A stretch of 64,000 nt of DNA from Borrelia recurrentis A1 (GCF_000019705.1 NC_011244.1:620001-684000), one strand, 5' to 3'. Numbered from the stretch's first letter, positions 9,311-20,050 are shown. Notes: generated by a model not told the origin, from the letters alone. Program-made: numbers and translations.

Positions 9311-10357
9311 ATGGGTTTTTTTAATTTTAAGGATTATGTTTATGCTAGAGCAAGAAAAAATGTAATAGATCATGGGGATAAGGCTAGTATTGTTTTTCCT
9401 GAAAGCACTGATATTAGAATTTTAAAAGCTACTATTAATATTTTAAGAGAAGGTCTTGCAGGATTTGTAGTACTTATTGGAGTTAGAGATACTATTTTAG
9501 GGAAATTAAGAGAACTTATGGGGTTTGGAGATGATATTTTGGATATGATAAAAATTATAAATCCTAGTTCTTTTAAAGACTTTAATAGGTATTTGGATGA
9601 ATACTTAAGTTTGTTCCATGATAAAAAATTAGATGTTAGTAAAGCTAAGGAAGAGCTTTTAGATGATATTGTATTTTCTATGATGATGGTTAGGCTTGGT
9701 GATGTTAAGACTTGTGTTTGTGGTGCTTTAGCTTCTTCTGCTAAAGTTTTAAAAAGCGTTTTTAAGATACTTCCTAGATTTAGAGAAACTAAATTTGTGT
9801 CTTCTTTTATGATTGTGGATACTCGGAATGTTTTTGCTCAATCTGAAACTTGTTTTGGGTATGAAGGGATTTTAATGTTTGCTGATTGTGCTGTAATAAT
9901 TAATCCTGATTCTATACAACTTGCAGAAATTGCAATGCATAGTGCAAATTCATTTAGAAATATTTTTGATCAAGAGCCAAAGGTGGCTCTTTTAAGCTTT
10001 TCTACAAAAGGATCTGCTGATTCTTTAGAGGTTAGAAAAGTAAGAGATGCTTTAGATATTGTTAGAAGCAAATGTTCAGATTTATTGATTGATGGAGAAC
10101 TTCAGGTTGATGCAGCTTTAGTTAAAAGTATTGCAGAAAAGAAGTGTAGTGATTCTCTGGTTGCCGGTATTGCAAATATTCTTATTTTTCCTAATTTAGA
10201 GTCTGGTAATATTGGATATAAACTTGTTGAGAGATTAGCTTTTGCTAGAGCATACGGTCCTTTTTTGCAAGGACTAAAGAATCCTGTTAGTGATCTCTCA
10301 AGAGGTTGTTCTGTAAATGATATTGTATTAACAAGTGCCTTAATGATATGTAGTTAA
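9311..10357 (+). CDS. pta: Phosphate acetyltransferase
   Basis: Pta interconverts acetyl-CoA and acetyl phosphate; with AckA (encoded at 48503) it forms the acetate pathway, and acetyl phosphate also feeds phosphorylation signalling and mevalonate supply in Borrelia. The 348-residue product has the family pattern: KASIVFPESTDIRILKAT at the N-terminus, SSFMIVDTRN in the middle, LLSFSTKGSADS, DGELQVDAAL, and the C-terminal NILIFPNLESGNIGYKLVERL. I chose the ATG at 9311, which has GGTGG about 6 bp upstream and gives the usual N-terminus; an in-frame ATG at 9287 would add eight residues. Its 3' end overlaps ksgA by 18 bp on the opposite strand. Confidence 0.95.
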   Translation: MGFFNFKDYVYARARKNVIDHGDKASIVFPESTDIRILKATINILREGLAGFVVLIGVRDTILGKLRELMGFGDDILDMIKIINPSSFKDFNRYLDEYLSLFHDKKLDVSKAKEELLDDIVFSMMMVRLGDVKTCVCGALASSAKVLKSVFKILPRFRETKFVSSFMIVDTRNVFAQSETCFGYEGILMFADCAVIINPDSIQLAEIAMHSANSFRNIFDQEPKVALLSFSTKGSADSLEVRKVRDALDIVRSKCSDLLIDGELQVDAALVKSIAEKKCSDSLVAGIANILIFPNLESGNIGYKLVERLAFARAYGPFLQGLKNPVSDLSRGCSVNDIVLTSALMICS

Positions 10358-11164
10358 TTTATTTGCAATTGTAATGAATTCCTTAACGGAGATTTCTTCA
10401 GGTCTTTTATCTAAAAAGTTTTTCAGAAAGTCTTTTTTAAGAATGTTTTCATTTTTAATAAAGTTGATGATTGTATTTTTAAGTTTTTTTCTACGACTTG
10501 TAAAGACTGTTCTGATTAATTTATTGAATATTTGAAAATTTTTAATGTTTTCTTTACAAGGAATTAATTTTATGGTTGTTGATTTAACTTTAGGAATTGG
10601 ATAAAAATTTTTTTTATCAATATCCATTATTTTAATTACATTAAAATGTGATTGTACTAATATTGTAAATGATGAGTAATTTTTGTTTCCTTCTCTGGCA
10701 ATCATTCTGTCTGCTAGTTCTTTTTGTACTGTAAATACCATGTGTATTAATATTTCATCTTCAATTAGAGTTGATATTACCTTTGATGCAATGTTATAAG
10801 GTAAATTTGAAACTATTTTATTGATGCTTTTTTTTTCTTGCTTATATGTTTTTAAGAAGTCACCTTCAATTAGTTTAAAATTTTTCAGTTGACCAAATTT
10901 TTCATTTAGGATTTCTGAATATTTAGGGTCAATTTCGAATGCCGTTAAAAAATTTGCTTTATTTAATAAGGTCGCTGTCATTGCTCCAAGTCCTGGACCA
11001 ATTTCCCAAATTTTTTCATTTTTTTTAATGTCAAGTGCATCTATTATTTTTGCTCTTATATTTTCATTAATCAAATAATTTTGTCCCCATATCTTTCTTG
11101 GTGCTATATTTTTGTTTTTTAACACATTCTTTATGCTGTTTATGCTGTTATAATTTATATTCAT
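10340..11164 (-). CDS. ksgA: 16S rRNA dimethyladenosine transferase
   Basis: KsgA (RsmA) dimethylates two adjacent adenosines in the 3' terminal hairpin of 16S rRNA during late 30S assembly. The 274-residue sequence has the SAM-binding motif IWEIGPGLGAMTATLL, the acidic post-motif TAFEIDPKYSEIL, EGDFLK, and the target-base motif NLPYNIASKVI. FYPIPKVKSTTIKL and VFTSRRKKLKNTI are typical C-terminal landmarks. The start aligns with the remembered B. burgdorferi protein (MNINYNSINSIK). It overlaps pta tail-to-tail by 18 bp. Confidence 0.96.
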   Translation of the reverse strand: MNINYNSINSIKNVLKNKNIAPRKIWGQNYLINENIRAKIIDALDIKKNEKIWEIGPGLGAMTATLLNKANFLTAFEIDPKYSEILNEKFGQLKNFKLIEGDFLKTYKQEKKSINKIVSNLPYNIASKVISTLIEDEILIHMVFTVQKELADRMIAREGNKNYSSFTILVQSHFNVIKIMDIDKKNFYPIPKVKSTTIKLIPCKENIKNFQIFNKLIRTVFTSRRKKLKNTIINFIKNENILKKDFLKNFLDKRPEEISVKEFITIANKLTTYH

Positions 11165-11198
11165 AGATAATAAAATAATATCATATAGCTATTATCTA

Positions 11199-12596
11199 TC
11201 ATGAGTTTTTTATGTTTTCTCTATAGTATTTTTCTTGTTCTAGCTTGTAGATTAGGTAAGATAGTATCATAGTGCTTAATATTAAAAATATGCCTATGTT
11301 TGAATTGTTAATTACCTCAACTTTGCTAAAAATAGTGATTGTGTTTTTTATTGTTTTGAATATATAACTATTAATTAGATCAAAAAATAGAAATAGATTT
11401 GTGCTAGTTGCATAAGTTAATAGACTAAATATTGTTATTATAAAAAATATTAAAATTAGAGGAGTAACTATTATATTTGATAGTATTGATATTGGTTGAA
11501 TATTGAGATCATTTATATAAAGAATAGGAGCTGTTAGTATTTGAATTAAAAAGGTTGTAAGCATTGGGTATATAATTTTATTTAAGTTGTATCTTTTATT
11601 AAGTGCAATAGAAATGCATATCCCAATTACTGAGAGATAAGATAACTGAAAACTTATTGAACTTAATGTGTATGGGAAAATGATGGCGTTTATTATAAAA
11701 CTAATTGATAATGTGCTAAATAAGTTGATTTTTCCGTATATTAATTTATAAATTATAAAAGTTTTTAATATTATAAATGCCCTTAATGCAGATGGTGATA
11801 AGCCTGTTAAGATTAAATAATTGAGTAATATTATGATTATGATTGTATATTTTAGTTTGTAATTTATAATTATGCTTAGTAAGTAATTTAAAATAATGTA
11901 AATCAAATAAAAATGTAGACCAGATATCACTAGTATGTGTGATAATCCTGCTTTTTGAAATAAATGTTTTTCATATGTTGTTATTTCTGATTTATTATTT
12001 GTAAGAATTGCTTTTAAAAAATGAGAATATTTGATACTAATCGAATTTAAAAATTTATTGATGAGTTTGTTATATTTTTTTCTAAGTTTTACCAGTAGTG
12101 GTTTTTTGATGCATTGAATTTTATTATTTTGAATTTTGACGATATCTCCTATATTGTATTCATTTTCAATATTTTTAAATATAAATTTGTAATTTTGTCC
12201 AAATCCATCTATTGCTTCAATTTTGACATTTTTATACTTAGAGATATAGATAGTGATGTTTGTTATTTGGTAATAATTGTTTTCAAGTATATTAAAAATT
12301 AAACTAATTTCAAAAATTATAAGTAAACTTGTGTTGATTATGAATGTTAATGAGAGATGAGCATTTTTTTTGATTATAAAGATTAATATTAGAATTATAT
12401 TTAAGTATATTAAATTTAATTTTAGATAATATCTTATTGATAAACTTAATGCACTGATTATAAATAAAAAAATCACTAGAAATCTCTTTTTGAAAGTATG
12501 TTTTAAATATATCAGATCATTAATATGTGAGATCATTTTTGTATTAAGTATTATAAAGTTTGACAATCGTGTATTTATATATCTATAATTTATCAT
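11199..12596 (-). CDS. ComEC/Rec2-type membrane protein, competence core only
   Basis: The 465-residue multi-spanning protein carries the ComEC core: GLSHILVISGLHFYLIY near residue 220, then LTGLSPSALRAFI, both typical of the DNA-channel domain, with about ten hydrophobic segments. Full ComEC proteins are 700-800 residues with a C-terminal metallo-beta-lactamase domain; that domain is absent, and the N-terminal OB-like part is short (DGFGQNYKFIFKN...NIGDIVKI). Natural transformation is not established in Borrelia, so DNA uptake is only a guess. The first ATG overlaps by 2 bp the start codon of the divergent CPBP gene; a start at the Met of MISHINDL (12533) would leave room for a promoter. Confidence 0.8.
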   Translation of the reverse strand: MINYRYINTRLSNFIILNTKMISHINDLIYLKHTFKKRFLVIFLFIISALSLSIRYYLKLNLIYLNIILILIFIIKKNAHLSLTFIINTSLLIIFEISLIFNILENNYYQITNITIYISKYKNVKIEAIDGFGQNYKFIFKNIENEYNIGDIVKIQNNKIQCIKKPLLVKLRKKYNKLINKFLNSISIKYSHFLKAILTNNKSEITTYEKHLFQKAGLSHILVISGLHFYLIYIILNYLLSIIINYKLKYTIIIIILLNYLILTGLSPSALRAFIILKTFIIYKLIYGKINLFSTLSISFIINAIIFPYTLSSISFQLSYLSVIGICISIALNKRYNLNKIIYPMLTTFLIQILTAPILYINDLNIQPISILSNIIVTPLILIFFIITIFSLLTYATSTNLFLFFDLINSYIFKTIKNTITIFSKVEVINNSNIGIFLILSTMILSYLIYKLEQEKYYRENIKNS

Positions 12597-13320
12597 GACA
12601 TTGTTGAATAAATACCCTGTAAAGTATGCTTTTTTGGAAATCTTATTATCTTATTTTATAGTGACTCGTATTTCCCCTTTTCAAAATGTTAATGTTGACC
12701 TTTGGAACTTTAATAAAAATCATTATTCTTATTGGTTGTATAGTTTTTTTAAAATTTTTTTTATTGTGCATTTTGCCAGGTTAACAAGTTCTTATGATTT
12801 TAGGGAGGAATTTTGTATTCCAAAATTTAAGTTTGTTTTCGTTTGGCAAGCATTTGCAATTTTTGTTAAGTTGCTTGTTTGTATTTTTTTTGTATTAATT
12901 ATTTTATGTCTGTGTTTTTTATTTTTTACATCAGAGTCCGTGATACCTTGGATGGAAATGGGTAGTTCTGGTTTTATTTGGGAAATCAAGAGTACTCAAT
13001 CACTTCTTTTAATGGTTGTTACTTCTCTTTTTACAGGAGGAGTTGAAGAGTTGTTTTTTAGATCTTTTTTTATTACTAAACTTAAACAAATGGGAATTTC
13101 TTTATTCATTTCGAGTTTGATTAGTAGTGTTGTTTTTGCTTATGGGCATTCTTATTATGGATTTGTTGGGTTTTTTATGTCTTTGATCTTTGGGATAATT
13201 TTTGCTGGTATGTATTTGAGATATAAAAATGTATATTATTCAATTTTTGTTCATAGTTTTTATAATGTCTTTGTTAGTTTTTTACTTTTTTTGTCAAATT
13301 ACTCAAAGGAGCTTTTATAA
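12595..13320 (+). CDS. CPBP-family intramembrane metalloprotease (CAAX/Abi type)
   Basis: A 241-residue membrane protein with the CPBP (Rce1-like) signature: GGVEELFFRSFF gives the EExxxR motif near residue 150, VFAYGHSYYGFVGF gives the second motif His, and FVHSFYNVFVS gives the third motif with His and Asn. Several hydrophobic spans surround them. Members cleave in the membrane or act in protein maturation; the target here is unknown. The start codon touches that of the divergent comEC-like gene. The acyl-CoA ligase begins 9 bp after its stop, so the two are probably co-transcribed. Confidence 0.85.
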   Translation: MTLLNKYPVKYAFLEILLSYFIVTRISPFQNVNVDLWNFNKNHYSYWLYSFFKIFFIVHFARLTSSYDFREEFCIPKFKFVFVWQAFAIFVKLLVCIFFVLIILCLCFLFFTSESVIPWMEMGSSGFIWEIKSTQSLLLMVVTSLFTGGVEELFFRSFFITKLKQMGISLFISSLISSVVFAYGHSYYGFVGFFMSLIFGIIFAGMYLRYKNVYYSIFVHSFYNVFVSFLLFLSNYSKELL

Positions 13321-13329
13321 GGAGGTTTT

Positions 13330-15261
13330 ATGCTAGATACTGTTCCTAAGCGTTTCAATGAAATTATAGGGCTTTATGGAGATCTTGATATTTTTATTTA
13401 TAAAGAGAATGATTCTCGAGATTTTAAGAGACAAATATATTCTGATTTTTGGAAAGAAGTTAAGAGTGTTGGATCTGGTCTTTTGCATTATGGAATGAGA
13501 AAAGGAGATAAAGTGGCTCTTATTTCTGATTCAAGAAGAGAATGGATAATCATTGATATAGCTGTTATGAGCTTGGGTTGTATTGATGTTCCAAGAGGTA
13601 ATGATTCGTCTGAGGATGAATTGACTTATATTATTAATCATTCTGAATCAAGTTTTATCTTTGTAGAGAATGCAAAACAGTTACAAAAAATCATTTCTAA
13701 AAAACACGATCTTAAATTCGTTAAATATGTTGTGGTTATTGATGATGATAAGCTTTATGAGGATAAGTTGGGGAATATTACAATAATTTCTTATAGGCAA
13801 TTATTAAGTTTGGGGCATGATTATTTAAAAGATTATCCTAAAATGTTTGATCTTGAACTTGAGAAAGTTTCTGGAAAAGATGTTGCTACTATAATATATA
13901 CTTCAGGAACAACAGGCTTTCCAAAAGGTGTTGTGCTTCGTCATGAATCTTTTATTTTTCAGTTAGATAGAATTAATGATTATTTGCCATCACTTGAACC
14001 AGGTCAAATAATGATATCTATACTTCCTCTTTGGCATTCATTTGAGAGAACTTGCGAATATATAGTTGCTCTTAATGGTCTATCAATTGCCTATTCTAAG
14101 CCTGTAGGGCCTATTTTGCTTAAAGATTTTGCAGCCTTAAATCCTCATGCAATTATTTCTGTACCAAGAATATGGGAAGGAATAAGGGCTGGGATTATTA
14201 AAAAAGTATCAGAATCATTTTTAAAGAAAATTTTATTTAATTTTTTCTTGAACGTGGGAATTTTTTATGTAAAATTCATGGAGAAGTTTTTAGGACTTGT
14301 TCCTATTTATAGAAAATCTAACTTTTTAATTTCGTTTTTTATGAAGATTATTTATCTTATAGGATTAATTTTAATTTTTCCTTTTAAATTTTTGGGACAT
14401 ATTTTGGTTTTTAAAAAGATAAAAAAAGCACTTGGAAAAAGATTTATATTTGGTATTTCTGGTGGGGGAGCTTTGGTAGATTATGTTGATTATTTTTTTA
14501 AGGCTGTAGGTATTGTTGTTCTTGAAGGTTATGGTCTTACAGAAACGGGACCTGTTTTGAGTGTGAGGCGTCTTAAGTCTCCTGTTGCAAATACTGTTGG
14601 GCCTTTATTTCCAGATATTGAGTATAAAGTAGTTGATCATAATGGTAATGTTTTGCCACCAGGTGAGAAAGGTGAACTTTGGGTAAAATCCCCGCAGGTT
14701 ATGAGTGGTTATTTTAAAGATGAGACTATGACAAGGGAAGTTTTAACAAGAGATGGTTGGTTTAAAACGGGAGATTTGGTTTGTGCGACGATTAATGATG
14801 AAATTTCAATTGTTGGAAGGAGTAAAGATACAATTGTTCTAAGAGGTGGAGAAAATATTGAGCCTGAACCTATTGAGCGAGCTTTATCAAAATCTGTGTT
14901 TATTGAAAATGTTGTGGTTGTTGGACAAGATCAAAAATTTTTAGGAGCTATTATTGTACCTAATTTTGAAGTTCTTGAAAAATGGGCTATTTCTAGTGGA
15001 ATAGCATTTTCTTCTCATGATGATTTATTATCCAATGAACTTGTGAATAAATTTTATTCTAAATGTATTTTGGATATTGTTAATCCTAAATCTGGATTTA
15101 AAAGTTTTGAAAGAATTGTTGGATTTGTTTTATTAAAGGATGCTTTTGTTATTGGTGACGAACTTACTAATACTCTTAAACTTAAGAGGTATTATATACT
15201 TGAGAAATATAATAAGAAGATAATGTCTATCTTTAATAAAGATGATTGTGAATTATTATAA
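13330..15261 (+). CDS. Long-chain acyl-CoA synthetase (AMP-forming)
   Basis: A 643-residue ANL-superfamily enzyme that activates fatty acids to acyl-CoA via acyl-AMP. Key motifs are the phosphate loop ATIIYTSGTTGFPKGV (near residue 190), LPLWHSFERTCEY, GYGLTETGPVLSVR, the adenine-binding TGDLV region, and RSKDTIVLRGGENIEPEPIE. A hydrophobic stretch near residues 330-360 fits the membrane-associated form. Borrelia cannot make fatty acids and scavenges them, so this enzyme would channel host fatty acids into phospholipids. The strong AAGGAGG site 5 bp before the ATG fixes the start. It corresponds to one of the two fadD-like genes of Borrelia. Confidence 0.92.
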   Translation: MLDTVPKRFNEIIGLYGDLDIFIYKENDSRDFKRQIYSDFWKEVKSVGSGLLHYGMRKGDKVALISDSRREWIIIDIAVMSLGCIDVPRGNDSSEDELTYIINHSESSFIFVENAKQLQKIISKKHDLKFVKYVVVIDDDKLYEDKLGNITIISYRQLLSLGHDYLKDYPKMFDLELEKVSGKDVATIIYTSGTTGFPKGVVLRHESFIFQLDRINDYLPSLEPGQIMISILPLWHSFERTCEYIVALNGLSIAYSKPVGPILLKDFAALNPHAIISVPRIWEGIRAGIIKKVSESFLKKILFNFFLNVGIFYVKFMEKFLGLVPIYRKSNFLISFFMKIIYLIGLILIFPFKFLGHILVFKKIKKALGKRFIFGISGGGALVDYVDYFFKAVGIVVLEGYGLTETGPVLSVRRLKSPVANTVGPLFPDIEYKVVDHNGNVLPPGEKGELWVKSPQVMSGYFKDETMTREVLTRDGWFKTGDLVCATINDEISIVGRSKDTIVLRGGENIEPEPIERALSKSVFIENVVVVGQDQKFLGAIIVPNFEVLEKWAISSGIAFSSHDDLLSNELVNKFYSKCILDIVNPKSGFKSFERIVGFVLLKDAFVIGDELTNTLKLKRYYILEKYNKKIMSIFNKDDCELL

Positions 15262-15292
15262 TAGATTTTTAGTATATTTAAATTTATAAAAT

Positions 15293-17050
15293 TTACATTT
15301 TTTGTATGTAAGGTATATTAAGTAAATGCATGCAGTTTTTTATTGTTTGTAAGACTGCTTTTGCTAGATCAATTCTTGCGTGTGTGAGTTCAAGGTTATC
15401 TTTATCTATTATTTTTGTGTCTTGATAATATGTGCTAAAGTTTTTTGCAAGTAAATAAGAATAATTAGCTATTATTGACGGATTGCGATCTTTTGATGCT
15501 TTAATTATATATTCTTCAAATTCGGAGATAATTTTAATTATTTCCCATTCGTTTTCATTTATTAGTAAATCAAAATTAGTATTTTTGTTAGGTAAATTTA
15601 GATTGTTATATTTGTCAAGTATGCTATTAATTCTTGCTCCTACATATTGAATATATGGACCTGAATTTCCTGTAAATGATAAACTTTCTGTTTTGTTAAA
15701 TAATATGTCTTTGTGTATTGCTGTTTTTAATAAATAGTAGTGAATGGCTCCCAATGATATATTTAATGCCAGTTTTTGTAAGTTTTGTTCATTTTCATAT
15801 CTTTTTTTGAGTTCTAACATAGTTGATTGACTTAAATCATGAATTAAATTGTCAGCATCAATTATATTTCCTTCTCTTGATTTCATTTTGCCCTCAGGCA
15901 AATTTACCATTCCATATGATAAATGTATTAAATTATTTTCGTTAGTAATTCCTAATTTATCTGCAACATAAAATAAAGTTTTAAAGTGGTGAATTTGTTC
16001 ACTTCCAACCACATAAATCATTTCATCGAAATCAAATTCGTTTTTTCTAGCTACTATATTCCCTAGATCTTGCGTTAAGTAAATAGATGTGCCATTAGCT
16101 CTTAAGAGCACTTTTTGTTTAAAATTTTGATTGTCTATATTGTTTGTTTCTGTAGGTATGTTGATGCATATTGCTCCATCTTCTCTTTTATAACATAAAC
16201 CTTCTTTTAATCCATTAATTACAACTTCTCGTCCAATTTTAAATATTTCACTCTCAAGATAAATTTTGTCAAATGTAATGTTTGTAGTATTATATGTTTC
16301 TTTAATGCCATCAATTGCCCATTTATTTAGTTTTGTCCAAAGTTGAACTGTTTTTTCATCTCCTTGTTCCCATTGATATAGTAGTTGTTGTATTTCATTT
16401 TCTGCTATTTCACTATTTTGACTAGCATATTCATTGTATTTTACATAAAAGTCACCAATTAAATGGTCTCCCTTCTTTTGTGCAATTTCAGGGGTTATAT
16501 TATTCCCAAATTTTTTGTAAGCAAGCATTGATTTACAAATGTGTGTTCCTCTATCATTTATTAGATTTATTTTTGTTACCTTGCTACCAGAAGCCTTTAA
16601 TATTCTTGACAAACTTTCTCCAATAATATCATTTCTAAGATGTCCTACGTGTAATGGTTTGTTTGTATTTGGTGATGAAAATTCTATTATTGTCTTTTTA
16701 TTTTGGAGTGAGTTATTAGCACCATAATTTTCTTTTTCTTTATTGACTTTCTTGATTGTGTTTTGAATGTATTCTTTTCTGTTAAATTTTATGTTTAAAT
16801 AGGGACCCATTGATTTTGTTTTATATTCATTTCCAATTTGTTTTATTATCTCTTGAGTGATTACAGGTATGCTTAGTTTTAATATTTTGCTAAATTCAAA
16901 TATTAGTATTGATAAATCTCCCATTTCACTTTTTGGGGGTTTTTGCATTACTATATTTATTTTGTCTAATTTGATATTTGAACTTAATGCAAGTTCTTTT
17001 ATTGTTTTTTGAATTTTATTTTCCAGATCTGCTTTTATTGTTTTAATCAT
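15293..17050 (-). CDS. argS: Arginyl-tRNA synthetase
   Basis: A class I synthetase for tRNA-Arg, 585 residues, full length. It has the N-terminal Add-1 domain, the HIGH-type motif in [18 protein letters not shown] (near residue 125), [12 protein letters not shown], and the C-terminal anticodon-binding DALR domain ([13 protein letters not shown] onward). The KMSKS region reads GKMKSREGN, the divergent form common in ArgRS. The start codon overlaps the end of the upstream Rnf-like gene by 8 bp, so translation is probably coupled. The three genes mcp, rnf-like and argS run in series on the minus strand. Confidence 0.96.
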
Positions 17051-17621
17051 TCTTTTGTCCTTGAATGTTTTTTAATATGTTAATTAATAGAAAGATTAAA
17101 GATGTTATTAAAAAAATATTTGAACTATAAGCTGGTATTTTTGTTATGTTGTAATTTTTGATAATTTGAAATGTAATATTAAACAATTTCAAATTGCCAG
17201 TATTTAATATTTCTCTGAAAAATGAAATTATTGTACTTAGTGATATAAATATTATTATGGGTGATTTTGAGTATTGCCATATGCTTGGCGATTTAAAAGG
17301 TTCATTTTTGTGAAAAGAGATTATTATAACTGTCAAAATAGGTATTGAAAATCGTAAATTTTCATAAAGAATAGGCGTTACATATTGCATAAATGGATAA
17401 GTTATACTGATAACTAGTCCTATTATTAGTAGGTAAATTTTTAGTATGTGATTTTTAAATTCTATTTTTTTAATAATTACTGCTGGCAATAAAATGCATA
17501 GTGATATCCAAGTTGATATTATTGTTCCTTCTAAAAAATTTTTAGTATATGCAAAAATTGGAAATAACATTAAAGATGTTTTTAAGTACTTGTCTGTTAT
17601 GTAGAATGTTGTTTTATTCAT
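17043..17621 (-). CDS. Rnf/Nqr-like orphan integral membrane protein
   Basis: A 192-residue protein with about six hydrophobic segments. No enzyme motif is obvious, but the layout resembles the RnfA/RnfE/NqrD/NqrE family: an N-terminal [21 protein letters not shown], a mid-protein [23 protein letters not shown] (where the family has a conserved polar half-helix after an IPL-like turn), and then [23 protein letters not shown], close to the family's helix ending in REILGTG. The other Rnf/Nqr subunits are not nearby. The family call is by eye and moderate. It sits 15 bp after the mcp gene and overlaps argS by 8 bp. Confidence 0.5.
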
Positions 17622-17636
17622 AAAATTTACCTTGAA

Positions 17637-19853
17637 TTATTTTGTTTTAAATTGATTTGTATCTGTGTTAATTTTTGTAATATGATCTGAATTTGTTGTT
17701 CCAAAAGTTTTGATACTTTCAATGGCTTCTATTAGTTTTTTGATCTCTTCTTTTAATCCTTTCATTGAGTTTGAGACAGTAATATTAATTTCTCCTAAAC
17801 CTGATACTGTGTTTATTATTTCTTTATTTCCTCTAAACATTTCATTTGAACCTATTTTTACTTCATATGTTATTTCTCTCATTGTATTTAAAGCTTTTAA
17901 AATTTCTTGGCTACCGATTGATTGTTCTTGCATGGTATGATTTATTTCTTCTATGACTTGAACCACAAGGTTTATTGAATTAAATATTTGATTGAAAGCT
18001 TTATTTGTTAGTTCTGATGTTTTAACTGTCTGGTTAATAGAATCCATTATTTCATTTATTGATGCTGCTACTGATTCTGATTGTGAAGTTACCTGTTCTG
18101 CAAGATCTTTTATCTCTTCTGCAACAATTGCAAAACCTTTACCAGCTTCTCCAGCATGAGATGCTTCAATAGCAGCATTCATGGATAGTAAGTTTGTTTG
18201 GCTGGCTATAGATGATATTAGTGCATTAGCTTCTTGTAGTCTTGTTGAATTTTTATAGATATCTTTGATTTGCATAATGATTTCTTCTTGTTTTTTTCTT
18301 CCGTCATCAGAGAAGGCTTTAAGCTCTTCTGTGCTTTTTGCTGCTTTTTGTGTTATTTCTGTAACTGATTGTATGCTTCCTATCATCTCTTCAATAGCCG
18401 AAGATGATTCTTCAACGCTTGAAGCCTGGGTTTCGATTGAATTATCAAGTGATGCAATATTTTTAGATAGATTTTCAATTGTATTTGTTGTGTTTGAAAT
18501 AAATTCAACTTGTTTTTCTATTTCTCCTTGTGTTTTTTCTATATATCTATTTGAATTTGTTATTGTATCATAAGCTTTATTTATTTCGTTAAATAATAAA
18601 TCACCATTGTCTTTTAACAGCTTGACCCTGCCTTGTAGCGAATTTATTACGTTTTTTAAGTTTTCAATGAAATATCCAAAATGATTTATGGTTGCACTTA
18701 TTGAATCTTTTCCTTTTGAGTTAATTTTAATAGTTAAATCACCTTCTTTAACTTTTGGAATAATATTATTAAGTTTTTCTATTTTTGATATGATTAATTT
18801 TTTAATTATAATTATCATAATTAATATAAACACTATTATAAACAAAATTATTATTGATGCTGACATTAATTTGATGTTATTAAGTTCGTTTGAAAATATA
18901 TTGTTATGATTCATTTGTATTGCTAGATACCAAGATGAAGATGTAAGTCTTGTTATAGATATTATGTTATTATTGTTGCTAATATTGTAATTGCTTTTTC
19001 TTTTAGTCATTGCATTAAGTAGTGGGTTTGTTATATTTGTATTGTTTTCAAATAGGTCATTTATGGATAATTTGATAGGCTTAAGTGTATCTTCGTTTTT
19101 TTCGCCAAAAATTTCTCCTTGATTGTTCATTGCATATATATTGAAGTAGTGTGAACTTTTGTGATGATTGTCTTTTTCCAGTAAAGACCTTTCTAATAGC
19201 ATAAATATATTATTTCTAAGTTGTTTAATGTGTTCTAATATGTCTACATATAAAACAACATATCCATTATGATCCATTCGTTCACTTTGTTCTAATTTTA
19301 TGTTTGCATCATTTGTGTCATAGAAATCGTGTTGTTCTTTTTGAGGAAGTTTGTAAATCATTGGTATATAGTATTTGTTATTTATTATTGTTAAATCTTG
19401 GTTTAGTATAAGCGTATGATGATTGCCTATGTTGTTGTCTTTTTGCATTTCTTGCAGATTTATGTAGGTATGAAGCCTCCTCTCATTATTTGAATATAAT
19501 ATTTTACCATTTTTATCTGTGTATTCTAATATCTTTATATAAGATGGAAATGAACTTAACTGTTCACTAGTTATGATATTTTTGAAATGTTCATTTTGTT
19601 GTTTATTTATATTTTGATTGTGATGTTTTGCAAAGTTATCAATAGCTATTAACATGTTTCTTGTATCTCTAGAGAAACTTTTTATCATTATGTTATTTAC
19701 AAATTTCGTGAAATTTTGAAGTTCTGTTGTTATGATTTTTCTGTATCCACGTTCTAATAATATAAAAATCGTCATAGCAATAATTATTGTGTAAATTACA
19801 ATAACAATATTAAATTTATAAAAAAGAGTAGAACTAAAATGGTTTCTTTTCAT
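17637..19853 (-). CDS. Methyl-accepting chemotaxis protein with dCache-like sensor
   Basis: A 738-residue transmembrane chemoreceptor. A basic N-terminus is followed by TM1 (residues about 13-34), a periplasmic region of roughly 290 residues with Cache-like features ([22 protein letters not shown]), TM2 near 330-352, a HAMP segment ([28 protein letters not shown]), and a long signalling coiled coil. The CheA/CheW-contact hairpin is the textbook sequence [35 protein letters not shown]. The ligand is unknown. It heads the mcp-rnf-like-argS series and is divergent from a second mcp. It matches the position of mcp-2 in B. burgdorferi. Confidence 0.92.
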   Translation of the reverse strand: MKRNHFSSTLFYKFNIVIVIYTIIIAMTIFILLERGYRKIITTELQNFTKFVNNIMIKSFSRDTRNMLIAIDNFAKHHNQNINKQQNEHFKNIITSEQLSSFPSYIKILEYTDKNGKILYSNNERRLHTYINLQEMQKDNNIGNHHTLILNQDLTIINNKYYIPMIYKLPQKEQHDFYDTNDANIKLEQSERMDHNGYVVLYVDILEHIKQLRNNIFMLLERSLLEKDNHHKSSHYFNIYAMNNQGEIFGEKNEDTLKPIKLSINDLFENNTNITNPLLNAMTKRKSNYNISNNNNIISITRLTSSSWYLAIQMNHNNIFSNELNNIKLMSASIIILFIIVFILIMIIIIKKLIISKIEKLNNIIPKVKEGDLTIKINSKGKDSISATINHFGYFIENLKNVINSLQGRVKLLKDNGDLLFNEINKAYDTITNSNRYIEKTQGEIEKQVEFISNTTNTIENLSKNIASLDNSIETQASSVEESSSAIEEMIGSIQSVTEITQKAAKSTEELKAFSDDGRKKQEEIIMQIKDIYKNSTRLQEANALISSIASQTNLLSMNAAIEASHAGEAGKGFAIVAEEIKDLAEQVTSQSESVAASINEIMDSINQTVKTSELTNKAFNQIFNSINLVVQVIEEINHTMQEQSIGSQEILKALNTMREITYEVKIGSNEMFRGNKEIINTVSGLGEINITVSNSMKGLKEEIKKLIEAIESIKTFGTTNSDHITKINTDTNQFKTK

Positions 19854-19922
19854 TTAAAGCCTCGCAAAACTTTTTACAAAATATCATAACTCACTAGTAT
19901 TATATATGTTTTATTATATAAT

Positions 19923-19956
19923 AATATACATATTATTAATTAATGAAATGTATATT
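19923..19956. repeat. Inverted repeat in the divergent mcp-mcp intergenic region
   Basis: Perfect 9-bp arms AATATACAT (19923-19931) and ATGTATATT (19948-19956) flank a 16-bp AT-only centre, in the 197-bp gap between two divergently transcribed chemoreceptor genes. The symmetry and central place fit a shared operator, but in DNA this AT-rich chance symmetry is plausible. Confidence 0.35.
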
Positions 19957-20050
19957 TTAGTGAATATTTATTAATTATTTATATTATACTATAATTCGTT
20001 AACATGGCTTGAAACTTTATTTTTATGGATTGAATTTTGGAGAATTTTTT

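Noticed and set aside
15278..15294. Hairpin between the acyl-CoA ligase and argS
   Set aside because: The stem is made only of A-T pairs in an AT-rich spacer, so chance is a good explanation.
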